A program made the translations under genes and the position numbers. Positions 1 through 6,009 of a stretch of 6,742 nt of DNA are shown one piece after another; within the stretch, counting starts at the first letter, position 1; each line of letters begins with the position of its first letter. A model generated the notes under the pieces. That model had not been told where the DNA came from. It made no database searches and saw only the letters and a program-made list of their open reading frames with translations. This DNA is from Rhodoferax sp. Its GTDB lineage: Bacteria; Pseudomonadota; Gammaproteobacteria; Burkholderiales; Burkholderiaceae_C. Where the stretch lies: assembly GCA_028711355.1 (NCBI GenBank), contig JAQTSL010000201.1, positions 1-6,742 on the forward strand, written 5' to 3'.

Positions 1-177
1 TCTGTTTCCTCGTTTTATCGCAGCTTTCACTTACACCAATGCAATGAATACCGTTTATCAAGAAAATACAAAAAACCTGTTGACTCTTTAGGAAGTCCCT
101 GTAGTGCCCTAATGGATTTTCTCGGTTTAATCCGTTCTGACTTTTGCCGATGGCCGTGTTGGGCGCCGGCTAGCAAG

Positions 178-210
178 CTTGACACGCTGCAAACCTTGCG
201 CAGAGTCAAG
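178..210. promoter_or_regulatory. Inverted repeat upstream of the reductase gene, candidate operator
   Basis: The hexamers CTTGAC (178-183) and GTCAAG (205-210) are exact inverted copies with 21 nt between them, about 65-100 nt upstream of the fabG start. Two bases further in, a C and a G also match symmetrically. The left arm contains a perfect -35-like TTGACA (179-184), but the only hexamer at a proper distance from it is the poor CAGAGT (201-206). The repeat could bind a dimeric regulator or form a weak stem in the leader. No regulator can be named from sequence alone. Confidence 0.3.
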
Positions 211-230
211 TTGGCGCAATGTGGTAACCC

Positions 231-236
231 TAAAAT
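231..236 (+). promoter_or_regulatory. Candidate -10 box (TAAAAT) for the reductase gene
   Basis: TAAAAT matches the sigma-70 -10 consensus at five of six positions and would put a transcript start near 243, leaving a leader of about 32 nt before the ATG at 275. There is no good -35 hexamer at 16-18 nt spacing; that position is occupied by the right arm of the inverted repeat at 178-210, which would fit an activator-dependent promoter. This is a motif call only. Confidence 0.3.
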
Positions 237-274
237 ACTGCGGGTTTCTACTAACTTTCAGACTGGAATTGATC

Positions 275-1021
275 ATGACCGCTCGTTTAACGAATAAAGT
301 TTCCATCATTACCGGCTCGGCGCAAGGCATTGGCTTGGCGACCGCGCTGAAATTTGCCCAAGAGGGTGCCATCGTGATCGTCTGCGACGTCAAGCAGGCC
401 GGTGTCGATGAGGCGGTGGCACAGTGCCGCGCTTTGGGCGCTACGGCGGAAGGTTTTGTCATGGACGTGACGCAACGCGCCGTGGTTGATAGCGTGGTAG
501 CACAGGTCAAGGCGAAATTTGGCCGGATCGACGTGCTGGTCAACAACGCCGGCATCACGCAAGACGCGCGGCTGCAAAAAATGACCGCCGAACAGTTCGA
601 CAAGGTGATCGACGTCAACCTGCGCGGTGTCTTTAACTGCGCGCAAGCGGTGGCGAACGACATGGTGGCGCAAGGCAGCGGTGTCATCCTGAACGCCAGC
701 TCGGTGGTCGGGTTGTACGGCAACTTTGGCCAGACCAACTACGCCGCCACCAAGTTTGGCGTGATCGGCTTTACCAAAACCTGGAGCCGCGAGCTCGGCC
801 CCAAGGGTGTGCGCACCAATGCGGTGGCACCGGGCTTCATCACCACCCCCATGGTGGCCGCCATGCCGCCCGAAGTGCTGGCGAAAATGGCCGACAAAGT
901 GGCTTCGCGCCGCCTGGGCAAGCCCGAAGAAATTGCCAATGTCTATGCCTTTTTGGCCAGCGACGAGGCCAGCTACATCAACGGCGAAGTGATTGAAGTT
1001 TCGGGCGGTATTTCGCTCTGA
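275..1021 (+). CDS. fabG: FabG-like 3-oxoacyl-ACP / 3-oxoacyl-CoA reductase (short-chain dehydrogenase)
   Basis: A classical short-chain dehydrogenase/reductase of 248 residues, the usual FabG length. Visible motifs are the cofactor-binding TGSAQGIG (residues 13-20), NNAG (90-93), the structural Asn115, Ser143, and the catalytic YAATK (Tyr156, Lys160), followed by the PGFITTPM segment (187-193). The family reduces 3-oxoacyl thioesters (acyl-ACP in fatty acid synthesis, or acetoacetyl-CoA in polyhydroxyalkanoate synthesis) in the cytoplasm. An Asp (38) closes the second beta strand, a position where Asp usually favours NAD(H) over NADP(H), so a CoA-linked or degradative role is possible. The ATG at 275 was chosen because homology begins there and a GGA lies 7 nt upstream. 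An in-frame TTG at 179 would add 32 residues unlike the family. The gene stands alone and converges on gspF. The family is certain, the exact substrate is not. Confidence 0.88.
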   Translation: MTARLTNKVSIITGSAQGIGLATALKFAQEGAIVIVCDVKQAGVDEAVAQCRALGATAEGFVMDVTQRAVVDSVVAQVKAKFGRIDVLVNNAGITQDARLQKMTAEQFDKVIDVNLRGVFNCAQAVANDMVAQGSGVILNASSVVGLYGNFGQTNYAATKFGVIGFTKTWSRELGPKGVRTNAVAPGFITTPMVAAMPPEVLAKMADKVASRRLGKPEEIANVYAFLASDEASYINGEVIEVSGGISL

Positions 1022-1038
1022 ACCCAACTGATTAGACC

Positions 1039-1086
1039 GCCCGACCGCCCCAGGTGCACCGGCAGGGAGTGCTCTGGGGGTCGGGC
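1039..1086. terminator. Shared hairpin between convergent fabG and gspF
   Basis: The left arm 1039-1053 (GCCCGACCGCCCCAG) pairs with the right arm 1074-1086 (CTGGGGGTCGGGC) over 13 base pairs, with a two-base CG bulge. Within the loop GCAC (1056-1059) pairs with GTGC (1069-1072). The hairpin starts 17 nt after the fabG stop, and its right arm touches the first base of the gspF stop codon (complement of 1086-1088). Neither side has a T tract, so it is not a textbook intrinsic terminator. It could slow polymerase or protect 3' ends of both converging transcripts. Confidence 0.5.
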
Positions 1087-2312
1087 TACCTGACCAACTG
1101 ATTGAGCTGGATGATCGGCATCAGCACCGCCAGCACAATCAGCATCACCACCAGGCCCATCGCCACAATCAACAGTGGCTCCAGCAGGGTGGCCAGTTGC
1201 ATGGCGCGGCGCTGCACCTCGGTGCTGAGCTGCTTGGCGGCGCGCTGCAACATGGTCGGTAGTTGGCCGGTTTGCTCACCCAGGCGGGCAAACATCGCCA
1301 GCAGCGGTGGGAAGCGTTTTTTTTGCGCCAAGGCAGAGGCCAGCGGCGCACCTTCGCGCACCAGCACCAGCGCGTCTTGCGCGTCCAAGCGCATGGCGCG
1401 GTTGGACAAGGTTTGGGCGGCGGCTTGCAGCGCTTTCAAAATTGGCACACCGGCGCCGGCCAGCATCGCCAGCGTGCTGGCAAAGCGCGCGGCGTTGTAG
1501 CTGCGTGACAGGCGACCCAAAATGGGCAGGTTCAGCCAGGCCGCGTCAAACTTCAGGCGAAAAGCGGCTCTGGACAACGCCACGCGTGCGCTAACAGCTC
1601 CTACAAAAATAGCAATCAACAGCAGCCAGCCATAGCTGCGCACAAAGGCACTGGTGCCAATCATGATGACAGTGAGCAGCGGCAGCGCGCGCTTGCTATT
1701 GGCAAACACGTGCGCCACCTGCGGCACCACGTAGGTCACCAGAAACAGCACAATCACCACCGCCACCAGCGACACAATGGCCGGATACAGCGCCGCGCCA
1801 ATCAGCTTGGATTTAAGCGCCTGCTGCTCCTCCAGGTCGTCCGCCAGACGCTCCAGCACCAGACCCAGGTTGCCGCTTTGCTCACCGGCGCCAATCACCG
1901 CAACAAAGATATCTGAGAACTCGCGCGGGTGCTGCGACAGTGCTTTGGCAAACGGCGCGCCGCCATTGACATCGGCGCGCAGCGTAGCCACCAGTTCGCG
2001 CTCAGGGGCTTTTTCGGCCTCGTCAGACAAGCTGACCAAGGCGCGCTCCAGCGGCAGGCCCGAGGACACCAGACCGGCCAACTGGCGCGTCCAGATGCTC
2101 AAGGCGGTGGCACCAAAAACGCGTTTGCCAGACCGCGCGCCGGTGTTGATCTGACCGGCGCCACCGGCCTGGGCGCTGACCGGCTCAACCATCATCGGCA
2201 CCAGCGCCTGTCCGCGCAACTGGGCGCGCGCGGCTTTGGCCGAGTCGGCCTCGATCACGCCCCTGCGGGTGTCGCCAGCGGCGCTTAAGGCTTCAAAGGA
2301 ATAGACCGGCAT
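1086..2312 (-). CDS. gspF: T2SS inner-membrane platform protein GspF
   Basis: GspF is the polytopic inner-membrane protein of the T2SS assembly platform; it contacts the ATPase GspE and helps load pseudopilins into the pseudopilus. The 408-residue length is typical. The start MPVYSFEALSAAGDTRRGVI is the conserved GspF N-terminus, so the ATG at 2312 is secure although no clear Shine-Dalgarno precedes it. Two T2SSF domains are visible (about 73-195 and 276-397), each with the G-xG-E-x-G-x-L-type signature (GAGEQSGNLG at 141-150; LGEQTGQLP at 344-352). Membrane segments lie at about 173-197, 224-244 and 376-399. It follows gspE by 36 nt and is the last gene of the operon here. Codons for the middle membrane helix (residues 230-242) are markedly AT-rich compared with the rest of the gene. 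Confidence 0.95.
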   Translation of the reverse strand: MPVYSFEALSAAGDTRRGVIEADSAKAARAQLRGQALVPMMVEPVSAQAGGAGQINTGARSGKRVFGATALSIWTRQLAGLVSSGLPLERALVSLSDEAEKAPERELVATLRADVNGGAPFAKALSQHPREFSDIFVAVIGAGEQSGNLGLVLERLADDLEEQQALKSKLIGAALYPAIVSLVAVVIVLFLVTYVVPQVAHVFANSKRALPLLTVIMIGTSAFVRSYGWLLLIAIFVGAVSARVALSRAAFRLKFDAAWLNLPILGRLSRSYNAARFASTLAMLAGAGVPILKALQAAAQTLSNRAMRLDAQDALVLVREGAPLASALAQKKRFPPLLAMFARLGEQTGQLPTMLQRAAKQLSTEVQRRAMQLATLLEPLLIVAMGLVVMLIVLAVLMPIIQLNQLVR

Positions 2313-2348
2313 GGCAGATCAGAAGCGTTGAGTCACGTTTATCCCGCT

Positions 2349-3872
2349 TTAATCGCGCGTGACACGCAGCAGTTCTTGGCGCGAGGTCACGCCGGTGCGC
2401 ACCAGGCGCTGGCCGTCTTCGCGCATCAGCACCATGCCGGCGGCTTGGGCGGCGATGCGGATGTCGGCCTCGGAGGTTTTGTTGTGGATTTGGGCCCGGA
2501 TGGCGTCGTTGGTGACTAGCAGTTCAAACACACCGCTGCGGCCGCTGTAGCCGGTGTGGCCGCATTGGTCGCAGCCAACGGGATGAAAGGTGTCACCCCG
2601 GACGCTGGTCTTGTCACCCCGGACCTGATCCGGGGTCCCTGGATTGCGGGTCGAGCCCGCAATGACATCCTGGAGATTGGCATCCTGGAGATTGGCATCC
2701 TGGAGATTGGTTGACTGCTTGCAGTGCGGGCACAGCTTGCGCACCAGGCGCTGGGCCAGCACGCCGAGCAGGCTGGAGCTGAGCAAAAATGGCTCGACGC
2801 CCATGTCGGTCAGGCGCGTGACCGCACTGGCAGCGTCGTTGGTGTGCAGTGTGGCCAGCACCAGGTGGCCGGTCAACGATGCCTGGATGGCGATTTGCGC
2901 AGTTTCAAAGTCGCGGATTTCGCCGATCATGATGATGTCGGGGTCTTGCCGCAGAATGGCACGCAGGGCCTTGGCAAAGTCGAGTTCAATCTTGGGGTTG
3001 ACCTGGGTCTGGCCGACGCCCGCCAGTTCGTATTCAATCGGGTCTTCCACCGTCATGATGTTGTTGCGCCCGGCGTCCAGTCGGCTCAAGGCGGCATACA
3101 GCGTGGTGGTTTTGCCCGAGCCAGTGGGGCCAGTCACCAGCACAATGCCATGCGGCTGGGCTACCAGATGTTCAAATTGTTGCAGCACCTCGCCCTGCAT
3201 CCCCAACGCTTCCAGGCTTAAACGGCCCTCGGATTTGTCCAGCAGCCGCAGCACCGCGCGTTCGCCGTGCGCGCTCGGGATGGTGCTGACGCGCACATCG
3301 ACGGCACGGGTACCGATGCGCAAGCTGATGCGCCCGTCTTGTGGCAGGCGGCGCTCGGCAATGTCCAACTCGGCCATGATTTTCAGGCGACTGATCAGTG
3401 CTGCGTGCAGCGCGCGGTTGGGCTGCACCACTTCGCGCAGCGTGCCATCGACCCGAAAGCGTACGCTGCTATGGCGCTCATACGGCTCGATGTGGATGTC
3501 GCTGGCGCCGTCGCGCGCGGCCTGCGTCAACAGCGCATTGAGCATACGGATGATCGGCGCGTCGTCCGCCGTTTCCAGCAGGTCTTCGATGGCCGGCAGG
3601 TCTTGCATCATCCTTGAGAGGTCGGCATCGCTTTCGACCTCGCTGACCACCGCAGCGGCGCTGGATTCACCCTGGGCGTAGGCCGCGCTGATGCGCTGAA
3701 TCAAGTCGGGTGCCGCCAGGGTTTGCAACTGGCTGCGCGGGTATTTGCGCAGCACTTCACCCAACGCGCCGGGGTTGGACTGCGGGTGCAGCAGCAGTGT
3801 CAGCAGATCGGCATCGTCTTCCAGCAGCAGTTGGTGCGTGCGCGCAAAAGCGTAGGGCAGGGGGTAGCGCAT
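2349..3872 (-). CDS. gspE: T2SS ATPase GspE with a repeat-derived linker in its zinc domain
   Basis: GspE is the cytoplasmic hexameric ATPase that powers pseudopilus assembly. Of 507 residues, about 1-100 form the N-terminal domain expected to dock on GspL, and the core begins near DAPIIRMLNALL (104-115). ATPase motifs are all intact: Walker A GPTGSGKT (248-255), Asp box TVEDPIEY (274-281), Walker B IIMIGEIRD (313-321, Glu318), His box TGHLVLATLHTND (334-346). The zinc-binding pairs CPHC (381-384) and CDQC (434-437) are present, but 49 residues separate them where GspE proteins usually have about 30. Residues 389-427 are (NLQDA)2-NLQDV, then VIAGSTRNPGTPDQ and two VRGD repeats, all encoded by repeat DNA. 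The ATG at 3872 is preferred: it lies 13 nt after the gspD stop and agrees with the family; a GTG at 3920 would overlap gspD by 35 nt. No clear Shine-Dalgarno is seen, suggesting translational coupling to gspD. Confidence 0.95.
   Translation of the reverse strand: MRYPLPYAFARTHQLLLEDDADLLTLLLHPQSNPGALGEVLRKYPRSQLQTLAAPDLIQRISAAYAQGESSAAAVVSEVESDADLSRMMQDLPAIEDLLETADDAPIIRMLNALLTQAARDGASDIHIEPYERHSSVRFRVDGTLREVVQPNRALHAALISRLKIMAELDIAERRLPQDGRISLRIGTRAVDVRVSTIPSAHGERAVLRLLDKSEGRLSLEALGMQGEVLQQFEHLVAQPHGIVLVTGPTGSGKTTTLYAALSRLDAGRNNIMTVEDPIEYELAGVGQTQVNPKIELDFAKALRAILRQDPDIIMIGEIRDFETAQIAIQASLTGHLVLATLHTNDAASAVTRLTDMGVEPFLLSSSLLGVLAQRLVRKLCPHCKQSTNLQDANLQDANLQDVIAGSTRNPGTPDQVRGDKTSVRGDTFHPVGCDQCGHTGYSGRSGVFELLVTNDAIRAQIHNKTSEADIRIAAQAAGMVLMREDGQRLVRTGVTSRQELLRVTRD
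2591..2603. repeat. Partial duplicate of the palindromic element's end
   Basis: TGTCACCCCGGAC occurs here and again at 2612-2624, where it forms the outer end and first hairpin arm of the 56-bp palindromic element. The period is 21 bp, so the duplication keeps the gspE frame and yields two VRGD peptides seven residues apart. Confidence 0.85.
2612..2667. repeat. Dispersed-type double-hairpin palindromic element inside gspE
   Basis: This 56-bp element has outer inverted ends TGTCA (2612-2616) and TGACA (2663-2667). Inside are two hairpins: ACCCCGGA (2616-2623) with TCCGGGGT (2629-2636), loop of 5 nt; and ATTGCGGG (2643-2650) with CCCGCAAT (2656-2663), loop of 5 nt. On the minus strand it reads into the GspE frame as VIAGSTRNPGTPDQVRGD. 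From memory, very similar sequence (ATTGCGGG...CCCGCAAT next to a CCCCGGA...TCCGGGG stem) occurs as dispersed intergenic repeats in many proteobacterial genomes, and 'VIAG(S/L)TRNP' is its usual translation. No transposase is present; such elements are non-autonomous. Confidence 0.8.
2666..2710. repeat. Three perfect 15-bp tandem repeats in gspE
   Basis: CATCCTGGAGATTGG is repeated exactly three times (2666-2680, 2681-2695, 2696-2710), directly abutting the right end of the palindromic element and sharing its last two bases. Read on the minus strand in the gspE frame it encodes NLQDA-NLQDA-NLQDV. The unit is a multiple of three, so copy number can change without breaking the gene. Confidence 0.95.
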
Positions 3873-3885
3873 GGCGGGCGGTGAC

Positions 3886-6003
3886 TTACTGAACTGGTGC
3901 CGCCAGCGGTGCGGGAACACCCGACGTGGCCTTGGCTGGCGCCGGTGGCAACACGGCCGATGCGTTGATCGGCACCAGGCTGCTGGGCGCGGGCTGGGCG
4001 GCCTCCAGGCCAGAGCGCATCAGGTCGTAGCGGCTGATCGACAGCGCGTCGGTGGCGCGCGCGTCCTGCACCACCACCGGGCGCAAAAACACCATCAGGT
4101 TGGTTTTTTTGCGGCTGCGGGCCTCGCTTTTGAACAGGTTGCCAAACAGCGGCACATCGCCCAGACCCGGCACTTTTTCCTGGTTGCCGGTGTAGTCGTC
4201 TTGCAGCAGACCGCCCAACACCACCACCGCACCGTCTTCCACAATCACATTGGTCTCGATGGTGCGTTTGTTGGTGGTGGGGCCGTTGGCCGACTCGCTG
4301 GCCACGCTGGAGACTTCTTGGTAAATGGACAGCTTGACGGTGCCGTTTTCGCTGATTTGCGGTTTCACCTTGAGCGTCAGACCAACATCTTTGCGCTCGA
4401 TGGTCTGAAACGGGTTGACCGTGCCGCTGGAGGTAGCCCCGGTGCTGGTGAACTGGCCGGTAACAAACGGCACGTTTTGACCGATGGTGATTTTGGCTTC
4501 TTCGTTGTCCAGCGTGAGCAAATTGGGTGTCGAAAGCACGTTGCCGCTGCCGCTGCTCTCCAGAAAGTTGGCCAGAAAACCCAGCACATAAATCCCGTTG
4601 GTCTTGCGCGCCGCGCCGTAGTTCAGGCCTTTGCCCGGTGCCACCGCACCGGTGGCGCCACCGGTGGCCAGGTTCAGGATGTTTTTGCCAGCCGCACCAA
4701 AGTTGGTACCCAGCAGCCCGATCACACCGTCGCCCGCCTGGCCCAGTGCGCCTTGCCACTGAATGCCAAATTCAGCCGCTTTGTCGGTGCGCACTTCGGC
4801 AATCATGCTCTCGACAAACACCTGCGCGCGGCGCGCGTCGAGCTTGTCAATGACGGCGCGCAACTGGCGGTACTGCGGCTCGGGTGCGGTGATGATCAGT
4901 GAATTGCTGGCTACGTCGGCCTGGATTTGCCCGCCAGTGGTGGCTTGTGTGGCCACGGCAGCGGCGCCCGGTACACCCGGTGCGCCGCTGGGGGTAGCCA
5001 CCGCCGAACCGCTGATGGCAGCACGCAAGGTGGCGGCCAGCTTGGTGGCGTCGCCATTCTTTAAATGCACCACGTGGATGTTGCCGGCCAAGCCGTTGGG
5101 GTTGCCAGCTTCGGGCTGATCCAGCTTGTCCACCAAGGAGCGTACCAGCGCCAACTGCGCGGCATTGGCAGCGCGCAGAATCAGCGTGTTGGAGCGCGGC
5201 TCGGCGATCAAGGTGGTTTTGAACGAGGTGTCGGCTTGGCCCGCCGGTGCCGCGCTAGCGCTAGCACCGATCAGGCGCAACACCAGCGGCGCCAGGTCAA
5301 CCGCGATGGCGTGTTGCAGCGCGATCACCTGTACGTCGGTGGCGTTGGCCACGTCGAGGGCGGCGATGATGCGGCCGATGCGGCGCAGGTTGTCGGCGTA
5401 GTCAGTAATCACCAGCGAGTTATTGCCGGGGTTGGCGTTGATGGTGTTGTTCGGGCTGATCAGCGGCCGCAGCACGGCGACCAGGTTGTTGGCCGACTCA
5501 AAATTAAGCTTGTAGATTTGCGTGGCAATCTGGTTGCCTGCGGGCAGATTGGCGTTGCCACTTTCCAAAATGGTGACGCCGCCACTTTGCAGCTTGGCGT
5601 CGGCCTCGGGAACCACCTTGTACAACCCGCCTGATTCGACCAGCGTAAAGCCCTGCAGCCGCAGCGCTGCGACAAACTGGCCCAGCGCCACTGCGCGGCT
5701 GACCGGCTTGTCGGTGATCAGTGTCAGCGTGCCCTTGACGCGCGGATCGACCACCACGTTGACGCCGGTGATGCTGGCAAAGGTGCGCGCCACCGCTTCA
5801 ATTTCTGCTGCCTGAAAATTCAGCGTGACCGGCTCACCTGAGCGGGTTGCTGGCGTGGCGCGAGCTGCGGGTGCCGCCTTGGGCTGGGCCGGGGACTGCG
5901 CCCATAAATTTATGTCAAAAACCCCTGTAGCGCCCGTCAACATTGCGCCAAAAGCTATTGAAATAAGAGTAATTCGGCGACTTGAAAGAGTCCGATATGT
6001 CAT
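3886..6003 (-). CDS. gspD: T2SS outer-membrane secretin GspD
   Basis: GspD forms the multimeric outer-membrane channel through which folded exoproteins leave. The 705-residue protein starts with basic residues and a hydrophobic stretch (about 11-29), a Sec signal peptide probably cut near WAQ-S (34-37). The N0 domain follows (about 57-132), then N1 (about 160-225), N2 (225-295) and N3 (307-390), and the secretin domain (about 395-642) with the conserved VPGLGDVPLFGNLF signature at 611-624. A Gly/Ala-rich stretch at 420-465 lies in the expected gate region. After the conserved RYDLMR (658-663) the C-terminus is Pro/Ala-rich. The ATG at 6003 lies 6 nt after the gspN stop, with a weak GGGTTGA upstream. 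Codons for the signal peptide (including ATA, TTA, TCA) are much more AT-rich than the rest of the gene. Confidence 0.96.
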   Translation of the reverse strand: MTYRTLSSRRITLISIAFGAMLTGATGVFDINLWAQSPAQPKAAPAARATPATRSGEPVTLNFQAAEIEAVARTFASITGVNVVVDPRVKGTLTLITDKPVSRAVALGQFVAALRLQGFTLVESGGLYKVVPEADAKLQSGGVTILESGNANLPAGNQIATQIYKLNFESANNLVAVLRPLISPNNTINANPGNNSLVITDYADNLRRIGRIIAALDVANATDVQVIALQHAIAVDLAPLVLRLIGASASAAPAGQADTSFKTTLIAEPRSNTLILRAANAAQLALVRSLVDKLDQPEAGNPNGLAGNIHVVHLKNGDATKLAATLRAAISGSAVATPSGAPGVPGAAAVATQATTGGQIQADVASNSLIITAPEPQYRQLRAVIDKLDARRAQVFVESMIAEVRTDKAAEFGIQWQGALGQAGDGVIGLLGTNFGAAGKNILNLATGGATGAVAPGKGLNYGAARKTNGIYVLGFLANFLESSGSGNVLSTPNLLTLDNEEAKITIGQNVPFVTGQFTSTGATSSGTVNPFQTIERKDVGLTLKVKPQISENGTVKLSIYQEVSSVASESANGPTTNKRTIETNVIVEDGAVVVLGGLLQDDYTGNQEKVPGLGDVPLFGNLFKSEARSRKKTNLMVFLRPVVVQDARATDALSISRYDLMRSGLEAAQPAPSSLVPINASAVLPPAPAKATSGVPAPLAAPVQ
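4647..4666. repeat. Perfect 20-bp palindrome in gspD
   Basis: CACCGGTGGCGCCACCGGTG is its own reverse complement. It encodes part of the Gly/Ala/Thr-rich gate-region stretch of GspD (ATGGATGAV, around residues 446-454), so it may simply result from the alternation of GCC, ACC and GGT codons. Confidence 0.7.
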
Positions 6004-6009
6004 AAAAAT

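Noticed and set aside
80..106. Promoter with TTGACT as -35, preceded by an A-rich stretch (60-75)
   Set aside because: No acceptable -10 hexamer follows at 16-18 nt (only TAGTGC-like), and it would lie about 170 nt from the gene start.
287..1027. Long antisense open frame opposite the reductase gene (246 codons)
   Set aside because: It has no recognisable motifs, and the other strand carries a complete short-chain dehydrogenase with all catalytic residues. GC-rich DNA routinely gives such antisense frames.
2313..2348. Terminator or promoter between gspE and gspF
   Set aside because: The 36-nt gap shows no hairpin with a T tract and no hexamer pair; it looks like an ordinary intra-operon gap.
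2666..2710. CRISPR array or pentapeptide-repeat domain
   Set aside because: The 15-bp units have no spacers, so this is not CRISPR. The encoded NLQDA superficially fits the pentapeptide-repeat pattern A(N/D)LXX, but three units are fewer than one turn of that fold and arise from recent DNA tandem duplication.
2644..3681. Long plus-strand open frame opposite gspE (345 codons)
   Set aside because: It has Ser/Arg-rich composition and no motifs; it is the mirror of the fully conserved gspE frame.
3871..4902. Long plus-strand open frame opposite gspD (343 codons)
   Set aside because: It is His/Gln/Gly-rich with no domain; the opposite strand holds the complete secretin.
5254..5265. Perfect 12-bp palindrome GCTAGCGCTAGC in gspD
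   Set aside because: It encodes Ala-Ser-Ala-Ser through alternating GCT/AGC-type codons, so the symmetry is easily explained by the peptide repeat.
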